A stretch of 64,000 nt of DNA from an uncultured Rhizobiaceae bacterium (GCA_958296345.1 CATQIJ010000003.1:62001-126000); one strand, 5' to 3'. Shown: positions 47,541-57,688, counted from the stretch's first letter. Numbers and translations are program-made. The notes: a model not told the origin generated them from the sequence alone.

Positions 47541-48160
47541 TTCTGTTCAAACCCCAACATTATCTCTTTTGCCTTTGTCATATCATCTGGCGTGTTGACG
47601 TTAAAGAAGGGGTCTACATTATTTTCTAAGTTTTTAAACTCTACCTGGCAGTTTGCATAACGCTCAACAAAGAGCATGATTTTTCGATTGTTCTCATCAA
47701 CTAAAAAACTTTCAAGTTCATCTGCAAGTTTTATTGGCCAAAGACCGAAGACTGGATGTCTTCTATCGTTTGATGAAGCAAGTGCGATTTCAGCTTTTTG
47801 TTCTATCGCCTGTATTAACATTTGAGCGACATAGCTTTCAGGAAAGAAGGGGGTGTCTGCTGCTGCTGTTATGATGTGTGTTGCTTTGGTGTTTGTTTGT
47901 GCCCATCTCATGCCTGCAAGTACACCTGCGAGTGGGCCTGCAAATCCATCTACAGTATCTTTTTGAACTTCTAAGCCTAAATCAGAAAATCGTTTGGCAT
48001 CACCATTTGCATTGAGGATAACATTGCTAGTTTGATGTTTTAAATTATCTGCAATATGGCAAATGAGTGTTTTGCCATTTAGTTCAAGTAAGCTTTTTTC
48101 TGGTCCTTCCATTCTGCGTGAAAGACCGCCTGCAAGAATTACGCCCAAAAGATCTGCCAT
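47537..48160 (-). CDS. mobA: Molybdenum cofactor guanylyltransferase MobA
   Basis: Links GMP to molybdopterin to give the bis-MGD or MGD cofactor used by DMSO-reductase-family enzymes such as formate dehydrogenase. The 207 residues include LGVILAGGLSRRMEGPEKSLLEL at the N-terminus, the nucleotide-binding motif of this transferase fold, and ITAAADTPFFPESY near residue 96. It overlaps fdhD by one base. Confidence 0.95.
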   Translation of the reverse strand: MADLLGVILAGGLSRRMEGPEKSLLELNGKTLICHIADNLKHQTSNVILNANGDAKRFSDLGLEVQKDTVDGFAGPLAGVLAGMRWAQTNTKATHIITAAADTPFFPESYVAQMLIQAIEQKAEIALASSNDRRHPVFGLWPIKLADELESFLVDENNRKIMLFVERYANCQVEFKNLENNVDPFFNVNTPDDMTKAKEIMLGFEQK

Positions 48161-49035
48161 TACTTACTTGCCTTTCGGTTGTGTTTTTTATCCTCATCAA
48201 TCACTGTGTTTGGATCAATATCAAAATTAATTCGGTCTTCTCCCGAAAGTACAATGAAACGTTTTCCTCGCGCGCGACCAATAAGTGTTAGTCCAACCTG
48301 TCTTGCAAGTTCGACGCCTGAGGCTGTGAAGCCTGACCGTGACACAAGAATAGGGATACCCATCATGACAGTTTTAATTACCATCTCTGATGTTAGTCTT
48401 CCTGTTGTATAGAATATCTTGTTGGAAGCATCGGTTTTGTTTTGAAACATCCAACCTGCAATCTTGTCCACTGCATTATGGCGGCCAACATCTTCCATAT
48501 AGACTAGAGGACGATCTTCTTCACATAAAACGCAACCATGAATGGCGCCGGCTTCTAAATAGAGGCTTGGTACTGTATTAATTTTTTTGGTCAGCTCGTA
48601 AAGCCAACTGGTTTTTAATGTAGCTTTTTTTGATAGTTTTATTTTGTCAAAACTATCCATAATATCACCAAAGACAGTTCCTTGTGCGCAACCTGAAGTG
48701 CGGATTTTTTTCTTCATTTTACCTTCGAAGTTAGTTTCAACTTCTGTGCGCACAACTATGACCTCAAGATCAGCGTCAAATTCAATTTCTGTAATTACTT
48801 CGTCTTTTGAAAGCATATTTTGATTGACTAGATAGCCAATAGCTAAAAGGTCAGGGTGGTCGCCAATGGTCATCATAGTGACAACTTCTTGAGAATTGAG
48901 ATAAAGCGTTAGAGCGCGTTCGTGTACAACACGGGTATCAATTTTTGCGCCTGTATGGTCAAACCCGGACACGCTGGTTGAAAGCATTTCATCTTGTGGG
49001 TTGGGGGCGATTATAAATTCTGGCTTATCAGTCAT
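48160..49035 (-). CDS. fdhD: Formate dehydrogenase accessory sulfurtransferase FdhD
   Basis: Delivers sulfur from a cysteine desulfurase to the molybdenum cofactor before its insertion into formate dehydrogenase. The 291 residues show SGCAQGTVFGD near 120, holding the single conserved Cys in place of the CxxC of the E. coli protein, and YMEDVGRHNAVDKIAGWMF near 180 with the C-terminal GMPILVSRSGFTASGVELA. Its presence implies a formate dehydrogenase elsewhere in the genome. It overlaps the MFS gene by four bases. Confidence 0.95.
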   Translation of the reverse strand: MTDKPEFIIAPNPQDEMLSTSVSGFDHTGAKIDTRVVHERALTLYLNSQEVVTMMTIGDHPDLLAIGYLVNQNMLSKDEVITEIEFDADLEVIVVRTEVETNFEGKMKKKIRTSGCAQGTVFGDIMDSFDKIKLSKKATLKTSWLYELTKKINTVPSLYLEAGAIHGCVLCEEDRPLVYMEDVGRHNAVDKIAGWMFQNKTDASNKIFYTTGRLTSEMVIKTVMMGIPILVSRSGFTASGVELARQVGLTLIGRARGKRFIVLSGEDRINFDIDPNTVIDEDKKHNRKASK

Positions 49036-50243
49036 TTAGTCTCTTGAATTTCTGCGTTTATCTGACGTTCTATATGCATAACATAAAGGGTAGAAAGGTT
49101 CGCGCATAGGACAGAAATCAACATTATGATGGCGAGCGGAAATGCACCATTTTCTGAAGATATTGTATAGCCAGCAATAACAGAAAGAATTGCACCGCCA
49201 CCAAGTTGTAAACTCCCTGCAAGTCCTGATGCGGAACCTGCGAGTGCAGGGCGCACATTTACAACGCCTGCACTAGAGCTTGGTAAGGTCATGCCATTAC
49301 CAACACCGACGAAGAATACAAAGCCAAAGAACGCCATTGGGTGTGTTGAGCCTGCTAAGATAACCACTATGGACGCTGCTAAACCTAAGCCTACGACAAT
49401 ATTTCCACTCAACATCATTTGATTAATGCCAACACGATTGGTTATGCGACTGGAAACTAAATTTCCGAGTAAGTATCCGAGACTAATAAACATGAAATAA
49501 AAGCCGTATTCTGATGGAGAAAGCCCATAATAGCTATTCGCTATCAGCGTTCCGCCACCAAGAAATGCAAAGAATGCCCCAGATGAAAACATTGATGTGA
49601 AGGCATATCCCCAAAACCGCCTTGAACGTATGAGCTCTGGATAGGCATCTATCTGCTCTTTGAGTGAGTTTTGTTTATGCGCATTTGTTTCGCCAAGGTC
49701 TGTTATGACTAAAAAGAGCGCAAAAAATGCAAAGCTTAAAGTTAGATAAAATGAGGATTGCCAGCCGAACGATTCATCAAGGTAGCCACCGATTACCGGG
49801 CCAATCATAGGCGCTAAGCTCATACCCATTGTTATGTAAGCGATCAGGGTTGCTGCATTGGCACCTTTTGTAAGGTCACGTGCAATGGCTCTGGACAGGA
49901 CAAGTCCCGCAGAAGATGCTGCCTGTATAATGCGCCCAAATAAAAACCACTCAATCGTTTTTGCAAATATACAAATCAGCGTACCAACGATCATAATGCT
50001 AAAAGCAATAATGATAATTGGTCTTCGGCCAAATTTATCAGAGAGCGGGCCAAAAACGAGTTGTAGTATTGCGACCGCTGTAAGGTAGAGGGATACAGAT
50101 AGTTGAGCATTGGCAGAAGTTGTTTGAAAGTAAGCCGTAATGCCGGGAAGCGAGGGTAGGAATACGTTCATTGCCAATGGTCCGAGTGCAGCGGCGCAAA
50201 CGAGTGTGATGATATGGGGTGGTGTTTTGCTGTTTAAGATCAT
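49032..50243 (-). CDS. Bcr/CflA-type MFS drug efflux transporter
   Basis: Twelve-helix transporter of 403 residues. The helix 2-3 loop LVFGPLSDKFGRRPIIIIAF near 60 is the MFS motif A, and helix 5 shows 'MGMSLAPMIGPVIGGYLDESFGWQSSF', typical of the Bcr/CflA (DHA1) group. Overlaps by four bases with fdhD and with the eamA gene. No direct functional link to molybdenum cofactor assembly is known; its place in the middle of this operon may be incidental. Confidence 0.9.
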   Translation of the reverse strand: MILNSKTPPHIITLVCAAALGPLAMNVFLPSLPGITAYFQTTSANAQLSVSLYLTAVAILQLVFGPLSDKFGRRPIIIIAFSIMIVGTLICIFAKTIEWFLFGRIIQAASSAGLVLSRAIARDLTKGANAATLIAYITMGMSLAPMIGPVIGGYLDESFGWQSSFYLTLSFAFFALFLVITDLGETNAHKQNSLKEQIDAYPELIRSRRFWGYAFTSMFSSGAFFAFLGGGTLIANSYYGLSPSEYGFYFMFISLGYLLGNLVSSRITNRVGINQMMLSGNIVVGLGLAASIVVILAGSTHPMAFFGFVFFVGVGNGMTLPSSSAGVVNVRPALAGSASGLAGSLQLGGGAILSVIAGYTISSENGAFPLAIIMLISVLCANLSTLYVMHIERQINAEIQETK

Positions 50244-51217
50244 AAATTGGCAGTTGCTTTTGTCACATTTTTAGCCAGTATTCGTTCGCGGTAAATTGTA
50301 TATATACCACTGCCAACAACAATGAATGAACCTACAATAGTGAGAGTATTTGGAACTTCATCAAAGAAGAATGCACCAATCAAGATAGCAAATATCAATA
50401 CAGAATACCTAAAAGGTGTAACTATAGCGACTTCACCAACGCGCATTGATGATACAATCCCAATAAACCCTGTAATTAAGAAAATAGATGCAACGCCCAA
50501 AATACTAGTAGTGTAAAGTGTTGAGGGAACCCAATCTTCGGTAAATCCTAATAACCAGCCACCTATTGCTACTACGACTACTGTAACGAGCGTAACAAAT
50601 ACTGTCGGTGTTTTTTTGTCTAGCTTTCTCGTTGCTACATCTCTTAATGTGCAACTTGCGACAGCTAATAAACAATAAAGGGAGAATATGTTAAACTCTT
50701 CTAGGCCAGGTTGGATGATTAGTATTACGCCTATGAAACCAATTAAAATTGCAGCGACTCTTCGCCATCCGATTGATTCTCCTAAAAAATAAGCTGCTGC
50801 TAAAGTTATTGTAAGTGGTAAAGCTTGCATAATTGCAGCCGCGTTTGCGATTGGGATTTGAAGTAAAGCTGAAAAGAAAAAATATGTGGCAAAGACTTCT
50901 CCAATTATTCTAAGCATGAAAGGCGCTTTGAAGATTGTAGGAAAGGGTCTTAAATGTTCCATTTTATACGCCACGATGAATAATATAGTGATAGCAAATA
51001 AGCCGCGAGTAAATAAAATTTGGCCAAGTGGCATTTCGTTGCTGATGAATTTCATAATTGCATCACCAATGGCAAAACTAGCCATGGCAAGCAGCATATA
51101 TGCACTGCCTAGCATATTGTCGCTGGATTGGAATTTTTTGAAGTTTATGAATGTGCCTGAAGGAGCGTTTAGCAGTTTATCTGCTAGTAGCGTTTCATAG
51201 GCGAGTAGTGAATGCAA
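50240..51217 (-). CDS. EamA/DMT-family transporter
   Basis: Ten-helix drug/metabolite transporter with two EamA repeats. The open frame begins at a TTG (51217), but the family-like start MLGSAYMLLAMASFAIGDAIMKFISNEM suggests the ATG at 51115 (291 residues); the extra N-terminal 34 residues are not typical. First gene of the minus-strand moco operon. The repeats have FTRGLFAITILFIVAYK and VVGSGIYTIYRER at equivalent positions. Substrate unknown. Confidence 0.85.
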   Translation of the reverse strand: MHSLLAYETLLADKLLNAPSGTFINFKKFQSSDNMLGSAYMLLAMASFAIGDAIMKFISNEMPLGQILFTRGLFAITILFIVAYKMEHLRPFPTIFKAPFMLRIIGEVFATYFFFSALLQIPIANAAAIMQALPLTITLAAAYFLGESIGWRRVAAILIGFIGVILIIQPGLEEFNIFSLYCLLAVASCTLRDVATRKLDKKTPTVFVTLVTVVVVAIGGWLLGFTEDWVPSTLYTTSILGVASIFLITGFIGIVSSMRVGEVAIVTPFRYSVLIFAILIGAFFFDEVPNTLTIVGSFIVVGSGIYTIYRERILAKNVTKATANL

Positions 51218-51364
51218 ACTGATTGTGGTCTAATAAGTATTTTTGTTTTGTTAACTAAAACCAAAGTTAGTTTTGCAAAATACCTAAATACTTTAAAAAT
51301 TTACCTTTTATAATTTCCTTTATTTTATGGTCGGATTTAAGTAGGGAGCGGGTAAAACCGTAAA

Positions 51365-53537
51365 GTGGCTAGGATGTTTTCCAAGCTTAAATATATTAGT
51401 AATGGAATTCATTTCCGTGTTTTGATGCTTGTCGTAGGACTTGCTGTTACCCTTGTTGCTGCCCAATTTATTACGGATACAATAATTGAGACACAAAAAG
51501 TTCGTGATCAACGTTTAGTTGAAGCACGCTCAATGACGAATGTTGTTGCTCGCAGTCTTGAAAAACAATTCGATTATTTTGAACTTTCAGATATTGAAGA
51601 GATTTTAACTTCGGTTCGAACAAACGATCATGTTAAGCAAATTAGTGCTGTTGATCGAGATTTTACATTTTTCCTAGATGGCGATCCGATTACGCCAACA
51701 TTACTTCCTATTGGTGATAATGCTGAGCAGGTTGCGGCAATTGAAACGGCTAAGCCATCGCACTCAATTAGTGATGATAGCATTACAGTTGCAGAGCCGT
51801 TATTGCGTGGTGGTCGCTCTATCGGTGCTGTGATGATACGCTTTGAGAACCCTAAGTTTTCAGAGATTATGCGGCCAATTTTACAGTCGAATTTCTTTTC
51901 ACTAGTGTCTATTTTGAGTCTTGGTATTATCTTGGCTGGCATTTAGTGAAACAAATTACTGCTCCGCTTTTAAGGTTAGCTGATTCAGCTAAACAAGTTG
52001 CAGATGGCGAATTGGACCATGCAATGCCAATTGAAGGCCCTAATGAGATCCGACAATTAGGCGGAGCTTTTTCAGGTATGATTGGTAAATTAAAGGAAAA
52101 TATTGAGCAAATTTATGAACTTGCTTATGTTGACCGTACAACACAACTTCCAAATCGAGAGTTTTTCCGTAAGGAGCTAACACGTGCCATTCGCCGTGCG
52201 GTTCGTCAAAAGGTTACGGGTGGTCTATTGTTTGTTGATCTTGATGGTTTTAAACGCGTGAATGATACGCATGGTCATGATGCTGGTGATATGATTTTAA
52301 GTCAGTTTTCTGAACGCCTTGCAAATGTTCTGCGTGCAGAAGATTTAATTGCATTTAAAGCAATGAATGCAATGGAAACTGAAGAAGGTGATTCTGATAA
52401 CGCTAATAAAAACAAACAGATGCTGGCTCGCCTAGGTGGTGATGAGTTTACAGTTCTTCTGTCTGAAATTAGAGAACCAACTGACGCAGCAACTGTATCT
52501 CAACGTATTATTGAAGCGGTGTCTGAGCCTTTTACTATTAATGGTGCTCAGATTACTATTGGCGCTTCTGTTGGTATAGCAATTTTCCCGCGTGATGGGT
52601 CTGATTATCAAACCATTCTTAAAAGCGCTGATATGGCTATGTATCAGGCTAAGGATGAGGGTAAAAATACTTACCGTTACTTCTCTGCAGAATTGAATGC
52701 AGAAGCATCGCGGCGTATGGAAATCGAACAAGATTTACGTGTGGCTTTAGAAGAGGATAATCAATTAGAGCTATACTACCAGCCAAAAATTCATTGTGCT
52801 ACTGCTTTGCCAAAATCTGCTGAAGCGCTTATTCGCTGGAAACATCCTGAAAAGGGGGTGATCCCACCTCTTGATTTTATTAATATTGCAGAAGATTGCG
52901 GTTAATTTTACCCCTTGGTAAATGGGTTTTACAGCAAGCATGTAGCCAATTAAAAGCATTTGAAGATGAGGGAATTGATATTTCAATTGCTGTTAATATT
53001 TCTACTGCTCAATTTGAACGCCCTGATTTATCTGACATTGTTATTGAAGTCCTTGAAGAAACTGGTGCTAACCCAGCTAATCTTGAACTTGAACTCACAG
53101 AAAGCATGGCAATGCAAAACCCTGATATTGCTCTAAGTCATATCAATACTCTCAAGAAGCTTGGAGTTCGTTTTGCAATTGATGATTTTGGCACGGGTTA
53201 TTCAAACTTGTCTCAGCTATCTAGATTGCCGTTTGATGTATTCAAGATTGACCGCTCATTTGTAGATAAGCTTACTAACCGTGAAGATGAGCATGGCCGT
53301 ATTATTGTTCGTACTATTCTTGCTATGGCTAATAGTTTGAATTATGAAACAGTTGCTGAAGGTGTTGAGGCCGTATCTCAACTTGAATTCTTGTCAGAAT
53401 ACGGTTGTACGTATGCTCAAGGTTATTATTTTGCTCGCCCTATGCCTTCAAAAGAATTCCACGAGTGGTATTCTGCATGGAATAAGCAGGATAAATCAGC
53501 TGTTGCGGCTATGATGCGCCAAGGGTCTGCAGCTTAA
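51365..53537 (+). pseudogene. Membrane GGDEF-EAL cyclic-di-GMP protein, two frameshifts
   Basis: A signalling protein of about 723 residues. Two transmembrane helices (about 18-38 and 178-198) flank a periplasmic sensor, followed by HAMP-like and GGDEF domains with the active-site motif kept as GGDEF (ARLGGDEFTVLLSEI), and an EAL domain whose start reads SAEALIRWKHPEKG. The normal EAL is therefore EAL, and DDFGTGYSNLSQL and TVAEGVE follow. The frame breaks near 51937 after the second helix and near 52899 (one T missing). It may both make and degrade cyclic di-GMP. The GTG at 51365 or ATG at 51374 is the start. Confidence 0.87.
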
Positions 53538-53544
53538 CTTAGTT

Positions 53545-54216
53545 TTACTGTTGTGAAATTGATTCAATCGCTGCGGGTAATTTTCTGAAATTATTGATTA
53601 TTTTCGTTGCCTCTAGGCTTTTAATAGGGGCGTCTGAATATCCAAATGTGACTGCCACAGATGGAATTTTTGCGTTTATTGCAGCATTAATGTCAGTTGC
53701 TGAATCACCAATCATAATTGCATCTGATACTTTAAAACCTGCTAATTTTGCAGTTTCAGATAGGTGTCTTGCGTCTGGCTTTCTAAACTTAAACGTATCA
53801 CCACCTGTTATAGATTTAAAACGCTGTGTTACACCCAACTCATTCAGCAATAATCTTGCCATAGATTCTGTTTTATTGGTGCATAAGGCAAATTCATAAC
53901 CAATTTCACCTAAGGCGTCCATTGCATCTAATACACCCTCAAAAAGTACAGTTTCATTAGCGATGTTTACTGAATAGTCAGTGAGGAATGCTTTGAAAAG
54001 CTCTTCTAATGTTTCATCGTCCAAAGGCTTATTGTTCACTTTGAACGACCTTTGAATCATTGCTTTAGCGCCATGGCCTATGATCTGCCCAAACTGCTCC
54101 ATAGTGATTTGGCTCAAGTTATAGGGTTTTGTTATCCTATTTAGTGTGCCGAGAAGATCTGGAGCAGTATCTGCCAGTGTTCCATCAAGATCGAATATAA
54201 TTAAACTGTGTTTCAT
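53545..54216 (-). CDS. gph: Phosphoglycolate phosphatase
   Basis: HAD-superfamily phosphatase of 223 residues that removes 2-phosphoglycolate formed during DNA repair. The nucleophile motif is IIFDLDGTLADTAPD, with FALCTNK near residue 112 (motif II), KPDARHL (motif III) and IMIGDSATDINAA (motif IV). Its product glycolate is the substrate of GlcDEF. It is divergent from rpiA, an arrangement common in the order. Confidence 0.92.
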   Translation of the reverse strand: MKHSLIIFDLDGTLADTAPDLLGTLNRITKPYNLSQITMEQFGQIIGHGAKAMIQRSFKVNNKPLDDETLEELFKAFLTDYSVNIANETVLFEGVLDAMDALGEIGYEFALCTNKTESMARLLLNELGVTQRFKSITGGDTFKFRKPDARHLSETAKLAGFKVSDAIMIGDSATDINAAINAKIPSVAVTFGYSDAPIKSLEATKIINNFRKLPAAIESISQQ

Positions 54217-54320
54217 ATATGGTACTTACCTTGTTGAAAACGGCAGAATTTCAATAGTGAATCAACGGTTCACGTGGTACTTCTGGCGATAACATTATAT
54301 TTGACTTGAGGCCATACTTC

Positions 54321-55013
54321 ATGAGCGTAGAATTAAAAATTGAAGCTGCTAGAGCTGCATTAGCGTTAGTAAAAAATGGTATGCGTTTAGGGATTGGAAC
54401 TGGTTCTACGGCTGATGAATTTGTTCGACTTCTTGCAGTTGAAGTTAAGAATGGCCTAGAAATATTTGGTGTTCCGACATCTATAAAAACCCAAATTTTA
54501 TGTGAAGAGCTTGGTGTGCCTCTTACTACGCTTGAAGAATTACCGGAACTTGACCTTGTTATTGATGGAGCAGATGAGGTCGATGGCAAGTTTCAACTAA
54601 TTAAGGGCGGCGGTGGTGCGCTTCTTCGTGAAAAGATTGTAGCACATGCATCAAAAGCAATGGCTGTAATCGCTGATGAAACTAAATTGGTTGATACGCT
54701 TGGTGAATATCCACTTCCGATTGAAGTCAATAAATTTGGATTAACAGCTACATATAATGCAATAAGAGTGGTTTCTGATCGACTAGATTTGTCAGGAGAA
54801 ATAAATTTAAGGGGCGGAAAAGATACGCCATTTGAAACAGATGGTGGACATTTTATTCTTGATGCTTCTTTTAGCCATATTCCTGACGCATCAGCATTGT
54901 CGAAAGCATTGCTAGATATTCCAGGTGTGGTTGAACACGGATTGTTTTTGGGCTACGCCAAGGTAGTATTTCTTGCAAGCCCAGATGGTGTTAAGCAGTT
55001 GGGTGAATTATAA
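54321..55013 (+). CDS. rpiA: Ribose-5-phosphate isomerase A
   Basis: Interconverts ribose 5-phosphate and ribulose 5-phosphate in the pentose phosphate pathway. The 230 residues include [16 protein letters not shown] near residue 24, [14 protein letters not shown] near 78, [14 protein letters not shown] near 94 and [19 protein letters not shown] near 165. I chose the ATG at 54321 with GAGG nine bases upstream; a TTG at 54306 would add five residues. Confidence 0.95.
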   Translation: MSVELKIEAARAALALVKNGMRLGIGTGSTADEFVRLLAVEVKNGLEIFGVPTSIKTQILCEELGVPLTTLEELPELDLVIDGADEVDGKFQLIKGGGGALLREKIVAHASKAMAVIADETKLVDTLGEYPLPIEVNKFGLTATYNAIRVVSDRLDLSGEINLRGGKDTPFETDGGHFILDASFSHIPDASALSKALLDIPGVVEHGLFLGYAKVVFLASPDGVKQLGEL

Positions 55014-55043
55014 ATAATAAAGTAATTGATGGGGAACATCTTA

Positions 55044-55562
55044 ATGAAGTCTGTAACCGCTATAAAGCGAAAAATAAAAACGAGTGCCACTGCAATTGCT
55101 GTAACATTTTTGGTTGCTACATCGGGTGGAGCTTTTGCTCAAGAAATTACCCCTGAGCATATCAAAGCTGCTCGTGGTGCAATGGCGGCAACTGGCGCTA
55201 CAGATCGCTTAGATGGTATTTTGCCAGAGGTTGCGACATTTGTTAAAGCTGGATTGATCGCTAATCGCCCTGATATTGAGGCAGAAATTTCTGATATCGT
55301 CAATAAAGTTGCAATTTCTCTTGCGCCCCGTCGTGGCCCTTTGGAAAATGAAGTTGCTACAATCTACGGTAATAGATTTACACAAGCTGAACTTGAAACA
55401 ATTCAAGTTTTCTTTTCAAGTGAAACAGGTATTAAGTTTCTAAATCAAACGCCAACTTTATTTCGCGAAGTTGATGAAGTTTCAAAAGTTTGGCGCCAAG
55501 GTATAGTTCGCGACATGGCTAAACAAGTTCAGGAAAAGTTGAAGGAAGCTAGTCTTCAATAG
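55044..55562 (+). CDS. DUF2059 exported protein
   Basis: A 172-residue protein with a signal peptide ending near GGAFAQ (about residue 34) and a DUF2059 domain: 'NRFTQAELETIQVFFSSETGIKFLNQTPTL' near 115. Likely periplasmic, helical; function unknown. The ATG at 55044 has GGGGAA upstream and gives a clean signal peptide; an ATG 18 bases earlier is also in frame. It lies between rpiA and gor, as in related genomes, and a terminator follows it. Confidence 0.85.
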   Translation: MKSVTAIKRKIKTSATAIAVTFLVATSGGAFAQEITPEHIKAARGAMAATGATDRLDGILPEVATFVKAGLIANRPDIEAEISDIVNKVAISLAPRRGPLENEVATIYGNRFTQAELETIQVFFSSETGIKFLNQTPTLFREVDEVSKVWRQGIVRDMAKQVQEKLKEASLQ

Positions 55563-55596
55563 ACTGGTAGTTTTTCAAAAGTAGAATTATATATAG

Positions 55597-55620
55597 CCCG
55601 GCGTTAATGCCGGGTTTTCT
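55597..55620 (+). terminator. Rho-independent terminator between the DUF2059 gene and gor
   Basis: Six-bp stem CCCGGC/GCCGGG (55597-55602 with 55609-55614) and a 6-base loop followed by TTTTCTTT. It is only 10 bp before the gor start, so gor either has its own promoter inside the gene upstream or is reached by readthrough. Confidence 0.78.
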
Positions 55621-55629
55621 TTAGGAATT

Positions 55630-57027
55630 ATGATGTCTCAATATGATTATGACTTTTTTGTAATAGGTGGCGGTTCTGGCGGTGTCCGTGCTGGTCGTTT
55701 AGTTGCTGGTATGGGCAAGCGCGTTGGTGTTGCTGAAGAATACCGGTGGGGAGGTGCTTGTGTTATTCGTGGCTGCGTTCCTAAAAAGCTCATGGTATAT
55801 GCATCGCAATTTTCAGAAGAGTTTGAAGCTGCAAGAGGCTTTGGCTGGTCAGTTGGCGAAAGTAGCTTTGATTGGAAGACACTCATTGCTAACAAAGATA
55901 CTGAGCTAGAGCGTCTAGAAGGACTTTATCAAAAGGGTCTTGCAAATAATAAAGCTGATATCATTAATAGTCGTGCTGAACTTAGAGGTAAGCATGAGGT
56001 CTATCTAAAAGCGCTAGATAAGACTGTAACTGCTGAAAGAATACTTATTGCGGTTGGTGGTACACCTAGCCGAAATGCAGGCGTTGATGGCGATGATATG
56101 TGCATTACCTCTGATGAAGTTTTCCATTTATCAGAACTGCCTAAGTCCATAGTTATTGCTGGCGGAGGTTACATTGCCGTAGAATTTGCATGTATTTTTG
56201 CAGGGCTTGGTAGTAAAGTGACGCTTGTTTATCGTGGTGAACAAATACTGCGTGGCTTTGATAATGATATCCGTAACGCTCTTCATGACGAGATGTTGGC
56301 AAAAGGTATTGATGTACGTCTTGGGCAAAACTTTAGTAAGATTGAAGGAACTTCAACTGGTTTGAAGACTGTTAGTCTTACGGATGGTTCGTCTATTGAG
56401 GCTGATCAAGTCATGTTGGCAATTGGCCGTAATCCGATGACAAACGGTTTGGGACTTGAAACTGCTGGCGTCGAAATGGACGCTAGAGGTTTTGTTAAAG
56501 TCGATGATTATTCAAAAACCAATATTGATAATATTTGGTCAGTAGGGGATGTCACAAATCGTGTAGCACTAACACCGGTCGCAATTCATGAATCGATGTG
56601 TTTGATTGAGACTGAGTTTAAAGGTAATCCAACCAAGCCTGATCATGACCTCATCGCAACAGCCGTATTTACTCAACCAGAAATTGGTACGGTTGGTTTA
56701 AGTGAAGAAGATGCTGGCCAAAAATATCCTGAGCTAAACGTATTCCGCGCTCACTTCCGCCCTATGAAAAATACACTTTCAGGTGCAACTGAAAAAATGA
56801 TGATGAAGATCGTCGTTGATGCAAAGTCTGATGTTGTTGTGGGGCTTCATGTTATGGGGCATGGCGCAGGTGAAATGGCTCAGGCTCTGGGTATTGCTGT
56901 TAAGATGAAGGCAACGAAGGCTGATTTTGATAGAACAATGGCAGTCCATCCAACTGCTGCGGAAGAACTAGTTACAATGTACTCACCAAGTTATAAAGTA
57001 GTAAATTGTGAACGACAAGAAAGTTAA
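55630..57027 (+). CDS. gor: Glutathione-disulfide reductase
   Basis: FAD- and NADPH-dependent flavoprotein of 465 residues that keeps glutathione reduced in the cytoplasm. It shows FVIGGGSGGVRAGRLVAGMG, the redox-active disulfide block GGACVIRGCVPKKLMVYA near 40, a second Rossmann motif IAGGGYIAVEFACIFAGLG near 175, SVGDVTNRVALTPVA near 303 and the C-terminal active-site His in VHPTAAEEL. Two consecutive ATGs are possible starts. It is followed by a gamma-glutamylcyclotransferase-like gene, eight bases away. Confidence 0.96.
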   Translation: MMSQYDYDFFVIGGGSGGVRAGRLVAGMGKRVGVAEEYRWGGACVIRGCVPKKLMVYASQFSEEFEAARGFGWSVGESSFDWKTLIANKDTELERLEGLYQKGLANNKADIINSRAELRGKHEVYLKALDKTVTAERILIAVGGTPSRNAGVDGDDMCITSDEVFHLSELPKSIVIAGGGYIAVEFACIFAGLGSKVTLVYRGEQILRGFDNDIRNALHDEMLAKGIDVRLGQNFSKIEGTSTGLKTVSLTDGSSIEADQVMLAIGRNPMTNGLGLETAGVEMDARGFVKVDDYSKTNIDNIWSVGDVTNRVALTPVAIHESMCLIETEFKGNPTKPDHDLIATAVFTQPEIGTVGLSEEDAGQKYPELNVFRAHFRPMKNTLSGATEKMMMKIVVDAKSDVVVGLHVMGHGAGEMAQALGIAVKMKATKADFDRTMAVHPTAAEELVTMYSPSYKVVNCERQES

Positions 57028-57035
57028 GCGCAAAG

Positions 57036-57623
57036 ATGAGTAATGAGCTTGTTGGGTACTTTGGATTTGGTTCACTTGTAAATAAGCATACGCTTAGAAC
57101 GAGCTATGTAGATATTTTTCAAGCAAGCCTAAAAGGGTATAGCCGTCACTGGCAGGCGCGTTCTGTTGCATTGTTTGATAACCACATCTCGCTACTCTCC
57201 ATCCATCCAGATGAAACCTGTACAATTAAAGGCATGGTAGTTCTAGATTTGCTTGAGAACCTTCCTTTGGTCGATGAGCGAGAAGAGGGGTATTCACGCC
57301 ATAAAATTGAACATAGTCAGTTGCAAGTTTCTACCGAGGTTAAACTACCTGACAATCTTTATGTTTATATTGCAAATGAGGTTGAAGGTGCATCAGACGA
57401 TGGTGCTCTACTGCAATCTTACTTGGATGCGGTTATGCAGGGCTTTAGAAATGAATATGGGGATGATGGTGTCTCTCACTTTGTTGATACAACGAAAGGC
57501 TTTGAGCGATCAATAAATCTAGATAGAAAAGCACCGTTGTATCCGCGTGGTGTCAAGTTGTCAGATATTGAATCTGAACTATTTGATGCTGAATTAAAAC
57601 GTGCTGGTGTATTAGGTGCGTAA
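57036..57623 (+). CDS. Gamma-glutamylcyclotransferase-like (GGCT/ChaC-fold) protein
   Basis: A 195-residue protein of the gamma-glutamyl cyclotransferase fold: GYFGFGSLVNKHTL at the N-terminus (the YGSL-like substrate loop) and DEREEGYSRHKI near 76, supplying the catalytic Glu. The family releases 5-oxoproline from gamma-glutamyl compounds or glutathione, so co-location with gor hints at glutathione turnover. The ATG is eight bases past the gor stop. Confidence 0.78.
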   Translation: MSNELVGYFGFGSLVNKHTLRTSYVDIFQASLKGYSRHWQARSVALFDNHISLLSIHPDETCTIKGMVVLDLLENLPLVDEREEGYSRHKIEHSQLQVSTEVKLPDNLYVYIANEVEGASDDGALLQSYLDAVMQGFRNEYGDDGVSHFVDTTKGFERSINLDRKAPLYPRGVKLSDIESELFDAELKRAGVLGA

Positions 57624-57626
57624 TGG

Positions 57627-57669
57627 AAAAAGCGCGAAGTGGCTACATCTGAAAATCCAGTCACCTCGC
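57627..57669 (-). terminator. Terminator after the small helical protein gene
   Basis: Imperfect 11-bp stem at 57634-57644 and 57659-57669 (one G-U pair and one mismatch in minus-strand RNA), followed on the minus strand by GCTTTTT. It ends the transcript of the gene at 57689-58009 and may also act weakly on the opposite strand. Confidence 0.6.
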
Positions 57670-57688
57670 TTAGATGAAATTAGATCGG

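Noticed and set aside
45769..51364. Molybdenum cofactor riboswitch upstream of the moco operon
   Set aside because: The 147-bp region before the eamA gene is AT-rich, and I could not draw the multi-stem fold.
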